Shown piece after piece: positions 26,455 to 39,900 of a stretch of DNA of 64,000 nt. Position 1 is the first letter of the stretch. The number at the start of each line of letters is the position of its first letter. A model generated the notes under the pieces. It was given only the letters and a program-made list of their open reading frames with translations. It did not search any database and was not told where the DNA came from. A program made the position numbers and the translations under genes. This DNA comes from Geosiphon pyriformis (Eukaryota; Glomeromycota; Glomeromycetes; Archaeosporales; Geosiphonaceae), in the NCBI GenBank assembly GCA_016748015.1, contig JAAOMT010000183.1, forward strand, positions 229,500 through 293,499, given 5' to 3'.

Positions 26455-26664
26455 TCATCATCATCATCATCAAAATCAACGACATCAATTCCAACCAAAA
26501 ATTCACCTAATATAATTACTCAAACGACTGTTGTTATTGGGGTGATAAAAACAATGGATCCTAGGGCACAAAGATCAACTAATGACTCAAAGAAAATTAA
26601 TTTTTGTTTATTATTTTCGACATCTTTTACATTTTTTGTTGTGATTTCAATTTTTTGGTTTTAA
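25880..26664 (+). CDS. Thr/Ser-rich mucin-like surface protein, probably GPI-anchored
   Basis: Three exons, 25880-25986, 26060-26293 and 26367-26664 (212 residues), with clean GTAAG/AG splice sites and matching phases. The N terminus is a signal peptide (MMTILFKYGFIILIITFTKI, then IIAVNSQ). The middle is Ser/Thr-rich with N-glycosylation sites and a Thr10-Ser6 run encoded by pure ACA and TCA repeats. The C terminus is hydrophobic to the stop (FCLLFSTSFTFFVVISIFWF) after a small polar stretch (RSTNDSKK), as in GPI-attachment signals; a C-terminal membrane anchor is the alternative. A role at the cell wall or surface is inferred from this layout. I recognise no named family. Confidence 0.72.
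26425..26472 (+). repeat. Coding trinucleotide microsatellite (ACA)10(TCA)6
   Basis: Uninterrupted ACA then TCA codons inside exon 3 of the mucin-like gene. Length changes would alter the Thr/Ser run without a frameshift. Confidence 0.9.
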
Positions 26665-27099
26665 AACAAAATTTTAAAAATAATATTTATAATTATGGAG
26701 TTTATTTGAAAGATGAGGCGTTCAAGATTTGTTTTAATTCCAGCAAAACTGTTTATTTTTTTATTCAGGTAGAGTATTTTTAGGAAATATTGTGAAAATT
26801 TTTCAGAGGTATCTAAAAAAGAATAAATGCAAGAAATTTTTTTATATTTTTAGAGCATAGACACATTATCCATGTATACAATAAAATTATTAGAGGGTTG
26901 CCTCTCAAAATTATAAACTGCAGAAATTGAAAAATGAGATAAACAAAAAATTGTAGTTCAAATCACTAATTACATTAAAGGCAAAAAATGCATTTGGGAG
27001 AAGAATAGCAAAACAAATTCTTAAAAAGATTGATTTATAACTATAAAGAAAAAAGAATTGTTTTGACAAAAAAGCAAAATGATTTTATTAATTTAAAAT

Positions 27100-27780
27100 T
27101 TAATATCGATAATCAGCTTGAAACGCTGTGACATTGAATTTATTAAATTGATTGGTATAGTTTTCGGCAAAGAGTTCCCCATTCTTCACCTTATAGATCA
27201 TTTCAAATCATCCATATTTTGCGAAATTCGTTTTCTACTTCACGTTTAACAATTCACAGATTTTTAATAGCATTTAGTTCCTGATAACACAACCGTCAGT
27301 TAACAATTTGAAGTTCATTTTCCGCATAAAACGCCTTGTTCACTTGACTTATATGTTTGGGATCATTATCTTGTTGAAAGCATCACTTCTTCTTCCATTA
27401 ACTTCCCAACATACTGTTGCGAAATTTCAACATAAAACTTAGCATTCATGATAGGCCGAAAAAAAAATAAACTAGTGCTTTTCCTTCGTACAAAAGCCGT
27501 ACTACGCAAAAAATCTTCAATGATATTTTGTACCTTGTATTAATGTTCAATAGTTTTTGGAAATAATTGAAATGACTCTGCCGATATTTAGCTTAGTAGC
27601 AATTTTTCGCAGAGACAAAGAAGAGTTTTTAAGAACATATTAACTTACTTTTCTCGATACATGTTTCTTAGGTAGCTTAATGAGTTTACTTTATTTTGAG
27701 ACGGAACGTTCACCATTATTCCACAAGTATAATAGCTTTGACTTGTTATTTTCCTTTTAACCAACAGATTCATTTTTAAT
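27100..27780 (-). pseudogene. Decayed Tc1/mariner-like transposase
   Basis: On the minus strand 27480-27120 reads, across frame changes, ISQQYVGKLMEEEV, then FQQDNDPKHISQVNKAF (the DDE-type QQDNDPKH signature), then ELNAIKNL.IVKREVENEF (family: DLNPIENLW.IVKR). A helix-turn-helix-like remnant (LRKIATKLNIGRVISII) is seen upstream near 27620-27560. Stops and indels make it inactive. Terminal repeats were not found. Confidence 0.65.
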
Positions 27781-27784
27781 GTGG

Positions 27785-29563
27785 AATTATCTAAAAAGCC
27801 GAAAATTAAATCAGTGGAAATAAAACCTATGACATGGAAAAATTTTATATTTAGTAACGTTTGCCTGTTAATTTTCAAGTTTTTTTTATTACGCATTGTA
27901 AATTCATTTTGTTCTCGCCAGATGGATTACTTTTTAAAAAAATTATTTTATTATTTGATTTTATCAACAAGACATTTTAGTTAAGATTCAAATTCTCTGA
28001 AACCTATTTATGTAATGTGCTATATCAACATAGGGAGAACCATTTAGGGTAACATGAACACAATCGTAACAGGGTAAAGAAAGAGGTAGGACTCGTTTGT
28101 TGTTACCTTTGTTCAGTGGAAGAGATTTCTTGAGTGGGTTAGGAATTGGCTAAAGTAATAATAATATCAAAGATTACGTGATTTGAGTTTGTTTCAAAAA
28201 TCTATTTTTTCAATTTTTAAAGTTAAGTTAATCTTTGTAACCTTAACGAATCTCTCTTTTATGAAAAATCAAAAGTTTATTTCTATAGGATTTTTCTATT
28301 TTTCTATTTTGTAACTAACAAGTTTGATTCCAGGCTCTTCGATTGAATATTATGGTAACTCATGAAATTAGAACTTTCTCATTGCCCAATGAAAATTTTT
28401 CTTTTTATCCTGCATGGAAAAACACAATATTGAAAAATTATTTAAGAAAACCAGATTTTCAAGATCAACAAGATCTTGGACTAAATAAGAGTTTTTGCAC
28501 ATTTACTTGAAAAGAAACAAAGGTTCATGATGGTGTAAATATTTTAAAGTTGAGCAAAGTGTGCATTTTACACAGAAAAATCATGCTTAATGAATTCTTT
28601 CCCAAAAATATTTTTTTGAACCTTGGCTAAATACGAATACGGATAAAATATATAGTCTCAATTTTTGTAGTATTTTTAATACTATTAAATATTATATATT
28701 AGGTTAAAATTAACAAAATTAATATATCATTTTAAAAAATTAATAATTATATTTATTATGAATTATATACCAGTTTTTTATTTTGTTGAATGTAATTGCA
28801 ATTAATTTTACCAGATTTCTTCAGTAAGGTATTTTAATTCTAATTTTAAATTTAATCAATTGTTTTCATTTGAATCATCTAAAAATATTATTTGTTAATA
28901 TAGTATAAAATTGACTGTCCCAAAAAAAAATTAGCAAAGCAAAAGATTAATAATTTTTGCGGCTTTTCCCGTTGTTTTGCTCACAATTATCCGGAGTTTG
29001 GTAGCATCCTACCAAAAGTTTTAAAGCAAGTATCTCGTAGGCTTACCTAAACCTGTTTCTCTATTTGCTTCCAATGCTTGACTAGTTAAAGGAGCAATGA
29101 TAATTTACCCGTCATTATTGATTTGCCACTTTTGTTAACTAGTACATGCAACTAGGATTTTATACTTAAAATTCTTTTTTCATTACCTTGTATAACTTCC
29201 TTTTTTTTCTTCTCCTTAACTTACGCCAGAATTTGAAGCCTAACATTATTGTTCCTACTAATTTGGGTAAATAAAATATTTTTTGGTAATACAATTTTCT
29301 GGTTTATAAATAACATGGTCGTTTGCTAAAAAATTTCAAAAGTTTTTTAAGCCTTTAAAGTTCGCTTTCGGCAAGTGCTTAAACCAAGTTTCAAGAATAA
29401 GAATTAATCAATCATCCGGCAAAGTAGCAGTTATTCGGTATTCAACACATTCTAAACTAATAAACTCGGACTTGATAATACTAGGAAAATCTTTCTTTCG
29501 ATTATTCGTGATTAATCCTTAAATTTCTCTTTTACTCACAGAATAGCAGACCAATCGTATGAT
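27785..29563. other. Intergenic region
   Basis: AT-rich, with a dense A+T tract at about 28.6-28.9 kb. A possible acceptor (ttactcacag) at 29531-29540 may mark a 5' UTR intron of the next gene. Confidence 0.4.
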
Positions 29564-30207
29564 ATGGAAAAAATTCAACCCGATGAAATCACCACGAAAA
29601 GCCTTGATGAAGCCAGTAATCTTTCCCAGCTAGAAGAAGTGAATGATGAAGCAAAATCTTTGCAAAAAGAAAAGAAAATCGGTCCCTGCCGAACTGCCCG
29701 GTTATTTATTGGTGTTGCAATAGTTTCCCTAGGAACACTAACTTGGAGAGGAGTAAAGTGGTTAGTAAAACATGAAATACACGAAGAGGTACTAAGTACT
29801 GCCGGGGAATTCATATCAATAATCAAGGGGACAACCATAAGCAAGATATCTGTGATTATCCCCCAGAATTCAGGCAAGGGTGTCTTGATTCTATTAATCC
29901 ATTTAAACATACCAGCACTTTTTCCATTTCCAAGTTTACTTTTGAACCTTTATCTCATGTACCCTTTCAAACACAGACAACAGAAGAAACGGAAATGAAC
30001 ATGGTAAGCAACTAAAATTTTTTCAAGCATCCTAGTTTTGAGTGGGGTGTAAGAAATTTAAAATTTTTCAGCCTCCTTTAAAATCTTGTCTATTTTCCTT
30101 TTGCTGTCAAAATTTTTTTTTTTTTTGTTCATATGCATAAATTTAATTTCTTTTCTTTCTAGTCAACTTACATACCGCAAAACCAAGAGGATAGCTTGCA
30201 CCAATAA
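29564..30207 (+). CDS. Small single-pass membrane protein, unknown family
   Basis: Proposed three exons, 29564-29788, 29842-30003 and 30163-30207 (143 residues). The N-terminal part is acidic/polar (MEKIQPDEITTKSLDEASNL). It is followed by KKIGPC and one likely membrane helix near residues 47-68 (ARLFIGVAIVSLGTLTW, then RGVKWLV). After the 53-nt intron the frame continues DICDYPPEFRQGCLDSINPF, a Cys/aromatic region. The intron was chosen because the downstream frame stays open to a good GTAAGC donor and ends cleanly in exon 3. Without splicing, the first frame runs on to 29998. I recognise no family. Confidence 0.5.
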
Positions 30208-32733
30208 GATAAATTAATATGGCTTAACTTCATAGCCTGCACCCTTTCTTTTTCGAATAATAAATTCAGTTTTAAAAAGAAATAATTTACTAGCCTAAGT
30301 TACTTATATATTCAGAGTAAAGTTTTCATGGCAAAATGAAATTTCCTTCTCCGCCAAAAATAATCGGAATTCTTGACCAAGTTATTCCGTTCCCATAATT
30401 ACTTCTCTTTTTAAAGTGGATAATAATTTCACGTGCTCTTCGTCAAAAGAGTATAAAAAATAACTTTGGTATCTAGAGATTAATAACTGTTAGAGTATAT
30501 ATAATTCTCAATATTAAATTATCTTAATAATTAAATAATAATAAAATTATAATAACATTTTTATTTTAAATATAATTATAATTAATTTTATTATTATTTT
30601 TATGATATTAATATAAAAATATTTAAATATTCTTTATATCTATTATTTGTGCATTTTTTATTTACAATAATATTATTACAAATTAATTAATTTTGTTTTG
30701 TATTTTAGTTATATTATTACTGAATAAATAATTTTAAAAGCATTAATATTTTGATTATTATTTTTTTAATGTTTAATTTTATAATTATATTTATTTAAAT
30801 ATAGTATCTAATAAACTATACATTTATTATTAAATCTGTTTTTGTTTTAAAGCCAAAACAAAGCTAAATAATTTTTAAAAACTCAAAATTTTATTAATAC
30901 AAACTATAATGTGCTTAAGATATTAAATAAGCTTTTTTATTAAGTTTTCAAATTTTTAATAATAAAAAGGCAAAACATATAAAATTATAATTTATAAATA
31001 TTTATTCTTTGCTTAAACTTTTAAATATTTTTAATTTTTAAAAATTGAAAAAAAATTAAGTACATCACTATTTGAAAATAATTTTTGTTAAAAAATGAAT
31101 AAACCAGTTATTAATTTAATAACATTATGATAAATTTTAAAGTTTGTATTTTAAAATAAAAACAGTTTTTTTGTTAATTTTTAAAATTTATATTTATCTG
31201 CCAAAATTTTGGGTCTTAAGTTAATAATTAAAAAAAGTTGCATAATTAAATTGATTAATATTTTATTAATTTAAAAAAGTACATATATGTTACATTCAGT
31301 AATATAATTTAATTAAAAATTATTAATAGGAAATCACTTTTTTTTAAATAATACTATAATTGAAAATGTTTATTTAATAAATATATTTTTATATTATATT
31401 ATTTTAAATAAATAAATTAAAAATTCTTTATTTAAATTATATTAAATATTTTTGTTAAAATTTTATTTACAGATGTTTAGATTAAAAAAATTATATATGA
31501 AAATAAAATAGCTAATTATATAATATCAGTATTTAATACATAATTAAGATATTTAAAAATAAATATTATTAATAAAATGACAAGAAAGTTTTAATTATAA
31601 CAATATTAAAGCTTTTAAAAATATAATAATACAAAATTCAACAATAATAAGACAAGTTAATAATAATAAAAACATTTTAACAAAAACAATAATAATTTTT
31701 TTAAGTAAAACAATAATATTAAAAAATTAAACAAAAACTTTTAAAAATTTCTATAGCAAATATTTATACTAAATTAGATATAATTGTAATTGGCTCAAAT
31801 GACTAATTTTATGTAAAAAACACATTTGTTATACCTATTATAAATATATAAATATATTGTATATAAATAAATAATGGTTAAATTATACTTAATATAACAT
31901 AAAAAAATGTTTTTAATTTAAACCAGTTATTAAAAATTAAAACAGATAATTAAAATTTAAAACCATAAATATAAACAGTATTTTTAAAAAGTAATCCTTT
32001 TACACATTGAACTTGTTAAAATTGCAGCTAAAAAATTTGAACTAATTGCTAAAATTACACTATCTTGTAGCATTATTCTGTTGAAGAGTTAATTTTTGTT
32101 ATCTATATTTTTAACTAATCTGACGAGTTCAAAATAATAAAGGTATTAATTTCTTTTGACTCATTTGAAATTTACAAATATTACTAATAAAATGTGCGCC
32201 ATCATACAAAAAAGAAATATACTTTCTAATTTCATTAGGAAAGATGTCATCGGCAAATTTAAGACTAACGCTATACAATTTTTAGTAGAGCATCACAATT
32301 CGCATCTTAAGTTGCTTTTGGAGACTATGAAAAATGGTTATTTTTTCAATGTGTGATATAAATGTATTCAAATCTTTTGAGGATACTTATTATTAATAAC
32401 ATTGAATAATTTGTCTATTTTAATGAGGCTATTAATGTAACTCTATGCTCAAAGGTGTGTTCAAATTAAGTTTTCCGGAATCTTGTTGTTACATGAAAAA
32501 TATTTAAAATGAGGGCAAAGTTTTTTGAAAGGAGATGAAAAAATTGAAAACTAAAATATATATCTTTTTGGTGCTTAAATTGTTAAATTCAATAAATTTT
32601 GGGTCGAAAGAAAAAAGTATTTGTGTTTCACAAATGGATTGATAAACGATCAAAAATGAGATGAGAGTTTTTGGTTTTAAATGTCTTAATAAGGCTTTCC
32701 AACCCTTCTTAACTTTCAAACTTGACTTTTGAG
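30208..32733. other. Extreme A+T island
   Basis: About 30.48-32.0 kb is nearly pure A+T with no reading frame of interest. It is the most AT-biased stretch of the window. The frame at 32156-32356 is not supported. Confidence 0.6.
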
Positions 32734-34044
32734 TTACTTATGATTTATTCGATCAGCCCACCAACGTAATTCATCAGGGCAGCCACATCCAACGACATTA
32801 ACTCGTCTTAATTTAGGAAATTTGGCAGAGACCAACGGTGCAACAATATAATCTTCCAGGCCGGCAGGAAATCGAAATTCCAATGTTTCCAAACTCTGAA
32901 GTTGTGTTAGCGGGGCGAGCGTATTCATACAAGTGAAGTTTACTGATTCAAATGATAAATGTCTTAATGTTTTTGGGAGACCCATGCATAATTCTTTTAC
33001 GTTAAGAATCAATGAGCTTGAGGTGGTTTTCAAGCGAAATGAGGTCAACTTCTGCAAGGTGCGAACAAAATTCGAGAGCCTTTGCATTTCTGCTTGGCCT
33101 TCTCTGTTCCAGTCAGATCGTTCGAACTGTAAATCTACACTCAAGTTTTCCTAAAATAAACAAATACTGTCAGCTCAAAGCCTACTCATGCATGTGATTT
33201 GATTTTAGTTGGAGATTTCACTTACCAGGTTTGTGCATCCTTGACACAGAACTGGATATTTGTCATATTCTAATGGGTGCGAAACGATCTTCAATTCTTG
33301 AAAGCTCGAAAGCCAGTTTACTATTTCTATCGGACCGAGTAATAAAAAATCATCCGGTGAATCCAAAACAATCCGTGAAGCAGCCGGTGCTAATCTCGAC
33401 ATCATTTTCACAAGAGCTCGTTTAATAGCCGAACGGTATGTAATGTCTCCGATTTCATTTTGTTTAATGAACCGGGGATAGGGATATTCTTTCTCCAATG
33501 CAGCGACAATTTCAACCTTTGGGTATAAATCAATTGATATTTCCGAATTATGGGGAATTATTCCTTTTCCCTTTTTTATCCGGAAACTTTCTTTTTGCCC
33601 CATGCTCGATAAAATTCCAATCGATTCCCATTTTTCATGACCTTCTTCTGCAACAGCCTTGACTCTACTCAACCACGCACCAACCGATTGTCCCAAATTC
33701 CAATAGTCGACGGATTTAAGAAATGCCGGGTATTCAAAGGTTGGTTTTTGTATTGCCGGTACAAATACGCCAGCTTTCAAAAGTTCTTCTCTTTCAGCAA
33801 CATTGAGAAATGCAAGGTATATACTTATTATGGTGTCGTTATTTTTTATTTGAAAAGGGTCACGCCATAAAAGAGAAACCACGTTCCAGCACCAGTGACG
33901 ATCGACTAATAAGCAATGATACAAGTCCGCCAGTGCGAAATCCGAGAATATAGCTTGCCATGTTTCTGGTGGAAGCCGTATTGGTTTTTTTTGAACTTGT
34001 TCCCCTATCCTATTATATTTTCCAATTTTCGCTGAAACGTTCAT
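32734..34044 (-). CDS. F-box/LRR-like protein (copy 1)
   Basis: Two exons, 34044-33226 and 33150-32734 (411 residues), phase 0. The F-box-like start is at residues about 22-65 (IRLPPETWQAIFSDFALADL, then YHCLLVDRHWCWNVVSLLWR). A middle region contains KRALVKMMSRLAPAASRIVL. The C-terminal half has leucine-rich segments of irregular length (LRHLSFESVNFTCMNTLAPL, then SLETLEFRFPAG and FPKLRRVNVVGCGC). This is the usual build of large fungal F-box families, where the C-terminal part recognises the substrate. The gene at 35299-36506 is a neighbour of the same type, with the intron at the equivalent place. The substrate is unknown. Confidence 0.8.
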
Positions 34045-34466
34045 CGATTAATGCCTTTCAACGGTTGTAGTAGTCAAAAAAATGAAGTTTAGAAAGCCTG
34101 ATATGATAATTGTGGGAAAATGTGTTGTGTGAAAAAAACGACAAATCATCGACCAGATCGTTGATATGCATTGGGCATTTATTTTTACCACATTGCTACT
34201 TTGGTGACACCCCATAGTTGTTGGATCATTGATTAAGCGGGATGTCAATGTTTTGGACTGTTTTCCATTTTCCGGGCGAGTGTTCATGAGGCGCAGTAAG
34301 ATTTACATTTGTACGAAAGGTACAACTGCACAAAAATTTTCAACAGTTACCATTTTGATGAATTAGAACGGTCAAATAGATAAGTAAAAGAAAACAAGTT
34401 TAATTTAAAATTCACATTCTAGACTCTATTTTTGTAATTTTATCTCTATGTCTAAAATTCTTTTAG

Positions 34467-35246
34467 AATGATGTATCACAACGGCGCTCTTTCGAAAATC
34501 TAGAGGAAAAGGTAAGAAGAAATCATTTTAATTGATTCGAAAGGCAAAAGAGTCTATTATCTCGAGAAATTGTAAACATAGAGTATCAATCGTTAAATTT
34601 CGACACAAATTCTAGGCAAATTATTCGTCCTGCAAACAAAATAAAGAATTTAGACGAAATATAGAATTTGAATGTTGAAAGAAATATTTGTCCTGCAGTT
34701 CACAAAGCGTTTGAATTTCTTAAGAGTATGCCGTGTGAAACATCCTGCACAAATTGTAAATTCATGCATCGTATTAATTCAATCGCTATGCAAAACAAAA
34801 AGTAAATTTAAGGATCAAAAACATTAAACAGAATCGTTGAACCATCTGTCACTTGCGAAGAAAGTGCTAATTTTGACATCTCTCCTCTTAATTATAATAT
34901 TTGAAGATTTGGGTTCCAGACATAATTAGCTTGAACCCAATCTGCAAGGAAAATCCTCAAAATGGTAGAAATTATTAGTGGTTTAAAGCATCAACTTAAT
35001 ATACACAGCGTATTTTGATGTTAATAAAATGTTCGTCTGTTTAGAATTCAAATACTGCATTAATCCTAAGTTACTTGAAAATTGTCTATAGCAATTTATC
35101 TTGAACAAGCCTTTGGATCAGATTTTGCAAGTAAGACCTCGGAGATTCAAACTAATGTGGACACTATTAACGGCATTTCTGCCAACCAATCCTTCATTAA
35201 TGACGACATGAAAGCCAAAGGTTTATTTCGGGTGGATCCGACCTAA
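34467..35246 (+). pseudogene. Candidate spliced gene or gene relic, unknown
   Basis: A chain of short open segments joins in phase through plausible small introns: 34467-34511 (NDVSQRRSFENLEEK), 34551-34801 (Cys-containing CETSCTNCKFMHRIN), 34832 to about 34907 (VEPSVTCEESANFDI), about 34909-34964 (ISLNPICKENPQN) and 35092-35246 (IYLEQAFGSDFASK ... FRVDPT, then stop). Against an active gene: an in-frame TAG at 34662-34664, one unexplained frame change near 34905, and no clear first exon. Two segments look like an internal repeat (RQIIRPANK and RNICPAVHK). I do not recognise the family. Confidence 0.3.
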
Positions 35247-35298
35247 AATCGCAGATTTCAATTAACTGTTGATCCTCAATAAACCGAAATAAGAAGAT

Positions 35299-36506
35299 TC
35301 ATACTCTACATTCTCCGTTTATTTTTGCAACCCAATCTTCAATCTCTACAACAGGTCTTTCAGGTCTGTTAATACAATATAAGACTTTACGTAGAGAGGG
35401 AAGTGACGCTGATAAAAGTGGCAAGAATACTTCAAGGCTCATGTTAATTGTATACTGAAAATTCATAATCTCTAGTCCTTTTAATGTAGCCAGAACATCT
35501 AGATTTTTGGTCCCCCTGAATTTTGTTCTCCGGAGGTCTAGATGCCGAATTGTAATCGGTAAAACTTCTAAAATCGGATAAATATCCTCATAACTTAAAT
35601 TTCTTCCATGGTAAAGCGAGAGAGTTGAGAGTTGTTTTTGAACTCTTAAAAATTGAATAATTGATTCGAGATGCGCAAGAAACTCAAAAGTTTTAAGATC
35701 AAGTTGGATATGAATTTCTTTCTAAAAAAAAATGTGAATAAGTATTCTGGAAATAAAGTACAAAAAATTCAAATAGAAATCTTTCTGACCAGATTTTGAC
35801 AGGTTTTTGCAAAAATTGGCAAAAGTTTTAAGGTTGATTGAGAGATAACGATATCAATTTTTTTTATTTTTACAATCCAAGCGAGGTAATTAGGTGGTGC
35901 AATTTCCAAATACGGCTCCGATATTTTTATATCAAGTCGAACTAGAGGCGGTGAAAGACGTGTAAGCATATTAGTCAAAGCCTTTTGTGTCATCAAATAT
36001 GGACAATTTCCAGCAGACTGTTCTATCCTGGCTAATGAATCCAAGCCACTAGATATTCGACAGAATTTTACTAAATTGACCCACATTACGATCCAATTTT
36101 CTAAAATGATAGGGGAAAAATCTCGAATAAACGAAGGGTAAACAAAAGTAGGTAGTGGCAAAGAATCATGTAAAATGACCAGGCCAGCAGATTTTAACTG
36201 TGCTAATTCAGCTTTGTTCAAAAATTGAATACAAATAGTAATTACTTTGCTGAAAAAGATTGGTTGTTCAAAAGGATTTTCCCAAATTAAAGGAACGGCT
36301 ATCTTGCAAAAAAGTCTATTTACAAATAGGCAGCGAAACAAATCACCCCTTCTTGCTTTTCTCAGTATTTTCTCGATGATTTCAAAAGGAAGTTGTATTT
36401 TCTCTGTGTATCTTACTAGAGCGGATTTCATTTTCACGGTTGGGAGAATGAGTGCGGTGAAAAAATGAGCTGAGCGACTCGCAATTGTTACCCTATCTAT
36501 AATCAA
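35299..36506 (-). CDS. F-box/LRR-like protein (copy 2)
   Basis: Two exons, 36506-35790 and 35721-35299 (379 residues). The second exon has no ATG, so it is easy to miss. The F-box-like segment is IQLPFEIIEKILRKARRGDL, then FRCLFVNRLFCKIAVPLIWE. A middle part KALTNMLTRLSPPLVRLDIK matches the KRALVKMMSRLAP region of copy 1. Exon 2 carries leucine-rich strands (LSTLSLYHGRNLSYEDIY, ITIRHLDLRRTKF, LEIMNFQY, LPSLRKVLY). Met 26 at 36431 is an alternative start, closer to the F-box. A substrate-receptor role in an SCF ligase is expected from the family. The target is unknown. Confidence 0.78.
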
Positions 36507-36909
36507 ATCATTGAGTAGTACAAAAAACTCCTATTGATTCATCGTGACCTTCTTAGCATAATTTATTGAAAGTGAAAATCTTTAACTTTTTTGGACATCC
36601 AATGTTGAATATTCATTTCATTCTTTATTGGAAGAATGTGTAATGAGCTTTTTTGAAAAGCAATTTCTTGATAAAGTATTCAAATATTTAGGCTCTTTTT
36701 ACAACCTTCATGTTTTCAACATCAAAAAGTCGTCTACTGAAACCATGAGTCCGATATTATAGAAAGTCAAATATTAAAGTATGATACAGTTAAATTGAAT
36801 TTACCAATTTTGTTTGACTGGTAAAATTTTTTAAAACAAATAAATATTTAAACTGAAACATGATTAAAATATATATTTAAAACGAAAATTTCAATCTTTT
36901 AGGTTTTTT

Positions 36910-39900
36910 CTATAGTGGAATATTCATCCCAACATCGATTATATCTTCTGGAGGGATATGCCAATTACCGTGCTCCTCTCTTGAGTTTTTCAACAGGGTC
37001 ACATAAAAATTCAAGAGCTTCGTTCTCAGCCAACTTCCAGTATTCGGGAGAATCTGCTGCCGGCCTACGACATATGTAACGACCTGTTTTTCGGGATTAA
37101 ACTCCGGTTTCAAAGAGTCTTGTTCAGGATCAATCTTATATATAGCCTCGATTAATTTTACCATAAACTCTTTCGATTGAAATACTTGTTCCATATATCC
37201 ATAGCGTGCAATTACTCGATATGTGCCTTCGTATTGACCCACTTTACGCACTACCAATCGATCTTCTTCGCCGACATATGGAACAGCTACAGGACGGATA
37301 GAAATAAAAACCAAGGTTTCGGGAACCGCAGGTAAATGTTGTATAAAGTGACTAAAAGTGAGTGGTACACCAAGGCCCGAATCTTGATAAAACATCCCGA
37401 TTCCGGGTAGACGCTGTACTTTGAAACCAGTATCAAGTAGTCGTAATTGACTTCGTAGACGTACTTGTTGTATTGTGATATTTGTTATACTATTTTGTGT
37501 GGTATCTTGAGCATGCGCAGTTGTCATTACTTGATGTTGACCTTTTTCCGTTTCAATTGATGAGTTAACTTTCTCAGAAAGGTTCAGTTGAGATGGTTCT
37601 TTCGTTAGTGAAGTGACGCTGTCGTTTGTGTGCGATTGGTCAAAATCATCCATGAATAGGTTGCTAAGTCTTATTTTATTTTTTAATTCATATTCGATCC
37701 TAAGATTCGTACCCCATTTCCAGATTAACATAATGCTAGCAAGCAAGGATCCGAACATCAATGTAAACCAACCGCCATCTGGAATTTTGTTGAGAGTAGA
37801 ACCTAGGAAACACGCATCGATGAAACCGAAGATAAGTAGAAAAGAGATCGAATATATTCTATTTAAGTTCCAAACGACTCGTATTGTGATCTGTAAAGTA
37901 TTAAAAAGATTTTGAGATAGGAAAATAGAAAATGTAGATATTGAAATAAAAAAAATTTGGAGAATTGCAAAGAACTTACCGATAGTAAAATTGTAGTTAT
38001 CAACATGACCGAAGCAACAGCCACACCATAGGCATGTGTGAGGTTCGCAGACGCTTTGAATGATATAACCATAATCACAACCAAAATCATCAAAATCCAG
38101 TTGACTAAAAAGATTTTCCGTCTTGATTAGCGAAATTTTAATAGGAATGCCAAAACTTGTTTTCAAATACTTACTTTCTGGAATGTAGATTTGCCCTCGA
38201 TGGAACCTTGAGGTATGTATAATCTATAAAATTGAATTTAAGAAATTAGCTATATTCCGACTCAAATTTTGAAAAATTCCAACTCTTACCTGGACTCGAG
38301 GGAAAAAATCAAGTTGCATTCCTTGATGTATAAGAGTAAATGTAGCCGAAATCATAGCCTGAGAACCGATAATTGTGGCGCAGATAGCCAATAAAAAAAT
38401 AAGCCAGTAAATGAAACCTCCTTGAGGAATTGTGCTCCAAAAAGCATTTGAATAAAGTTCTGACTCTTCCAATAGTCTGGCAGCTTGACCCATGTATGCT
38501 AGAATCAATGGTGGGTAGACGAAACAAGAAAACGAGATTTGGATTGAACGATGATTGAAATGGCCTAAATCGGCGTATAAAGCTTCTACTCCCGTGACTG
38601 CAAGTAAAACACCGCCAAGATCATAAAAACTGTGTGGTCCGTTACGAGTAAAGTAATTGAAAGCATAATATGGGTTATATGCTTTGAAGATTTCTGGATG
38701 GTCACTCAAGTTCCAGATTCCAACAATTGCAAGACTTAAAAGCCAAAAAGAGATGAATGGGGCAAATAACGAGCTCACTTTGTCAGTTCCGAATCGTTGG
38801 CCAAAGAAAAGGAGCACGATGATGACGCTGGAAATCAGAAAAAATTTAACTTTAGCGATATGAGAACATAATTTATGATTGCATTCACCATGATAACGGG
38901 ACAACAGCATGTTCCATGTGATTTATCGGAACTTTTAAACCCTCCACTGCAGATAAAACTGAAATAGCTGGCGTCAGCAGGCCATCACTTAGCACCAACG
39001 AGGACGCTAAAGCGACTAAAATCAACAAAAGTTCTTGAACTCTTTTGTTCCTTGCGATAAGATTTGGCTTGTCTTTCGCACTGTGAATCGATACTGCATC
39101 GTAATTTACAATGTTTAGATCGTCTTTTCGTTGTTCACCACGAATAACCAAGCCTGAAAACCTATTTCAAAAATGATTGAATATATAAGAAGTGAGGACT
39201 TTTTGTTTAAGAGATTGAGATTATGTTTATGAATATACTTACCGGGCAATCAGTGAATAAAGAGCAAACGTTCCTCCTTCACCATTATCATCGGCCTTTA
39301 AGACAAAAAAGACATACTTCACTAATGGAATAATTGTCCTTTGAGATTTGAGAAAGTAAGAAAATTTTTAAAAGTTCAGGAAACGATGGAAGACTTTGAA
39401 TATAAAGTGGTTCGAGCACATACAAGGACCATATTATGAGAGAAAGAACACCTGTTATTCGAATTGAAAAAGAGTTAAAAAAGCCTATGATTTAAAAAAA
39501 TTGTTAAACAAAGGTCTATTATTCCAATTCCTTTACCGTAAACATCATCATTCTTGGGCGGCTCCGTGAAAATAGAGGAATACACGTAGAGAGGTGATGT
39601 ACCAATATCCCCGTAGATGACTCCTGATAATTCATTGTCAATGCATTTTTAAAGGTTTAGAAATTTTAAATATTCCATTTTTAAATTCTTTATAAATTCT
39701 TTAGAACACTCACCCAAAGCCTTGAATGCTAACAATAAATTCCCGAAGTTTGTAAGCTGGAAGGCGAGAAAGGAGATAGGTGTGTAGGTTATTTCAATTA
39801 AGTTTTACAAAAGCTTTCGAAATCAAATTAATTTTAGGGTGTATAGAAAAAATATCAAAGCACTTGCCTTCGTGTAGTGCGGCGGATGATTTTCTAGGTC

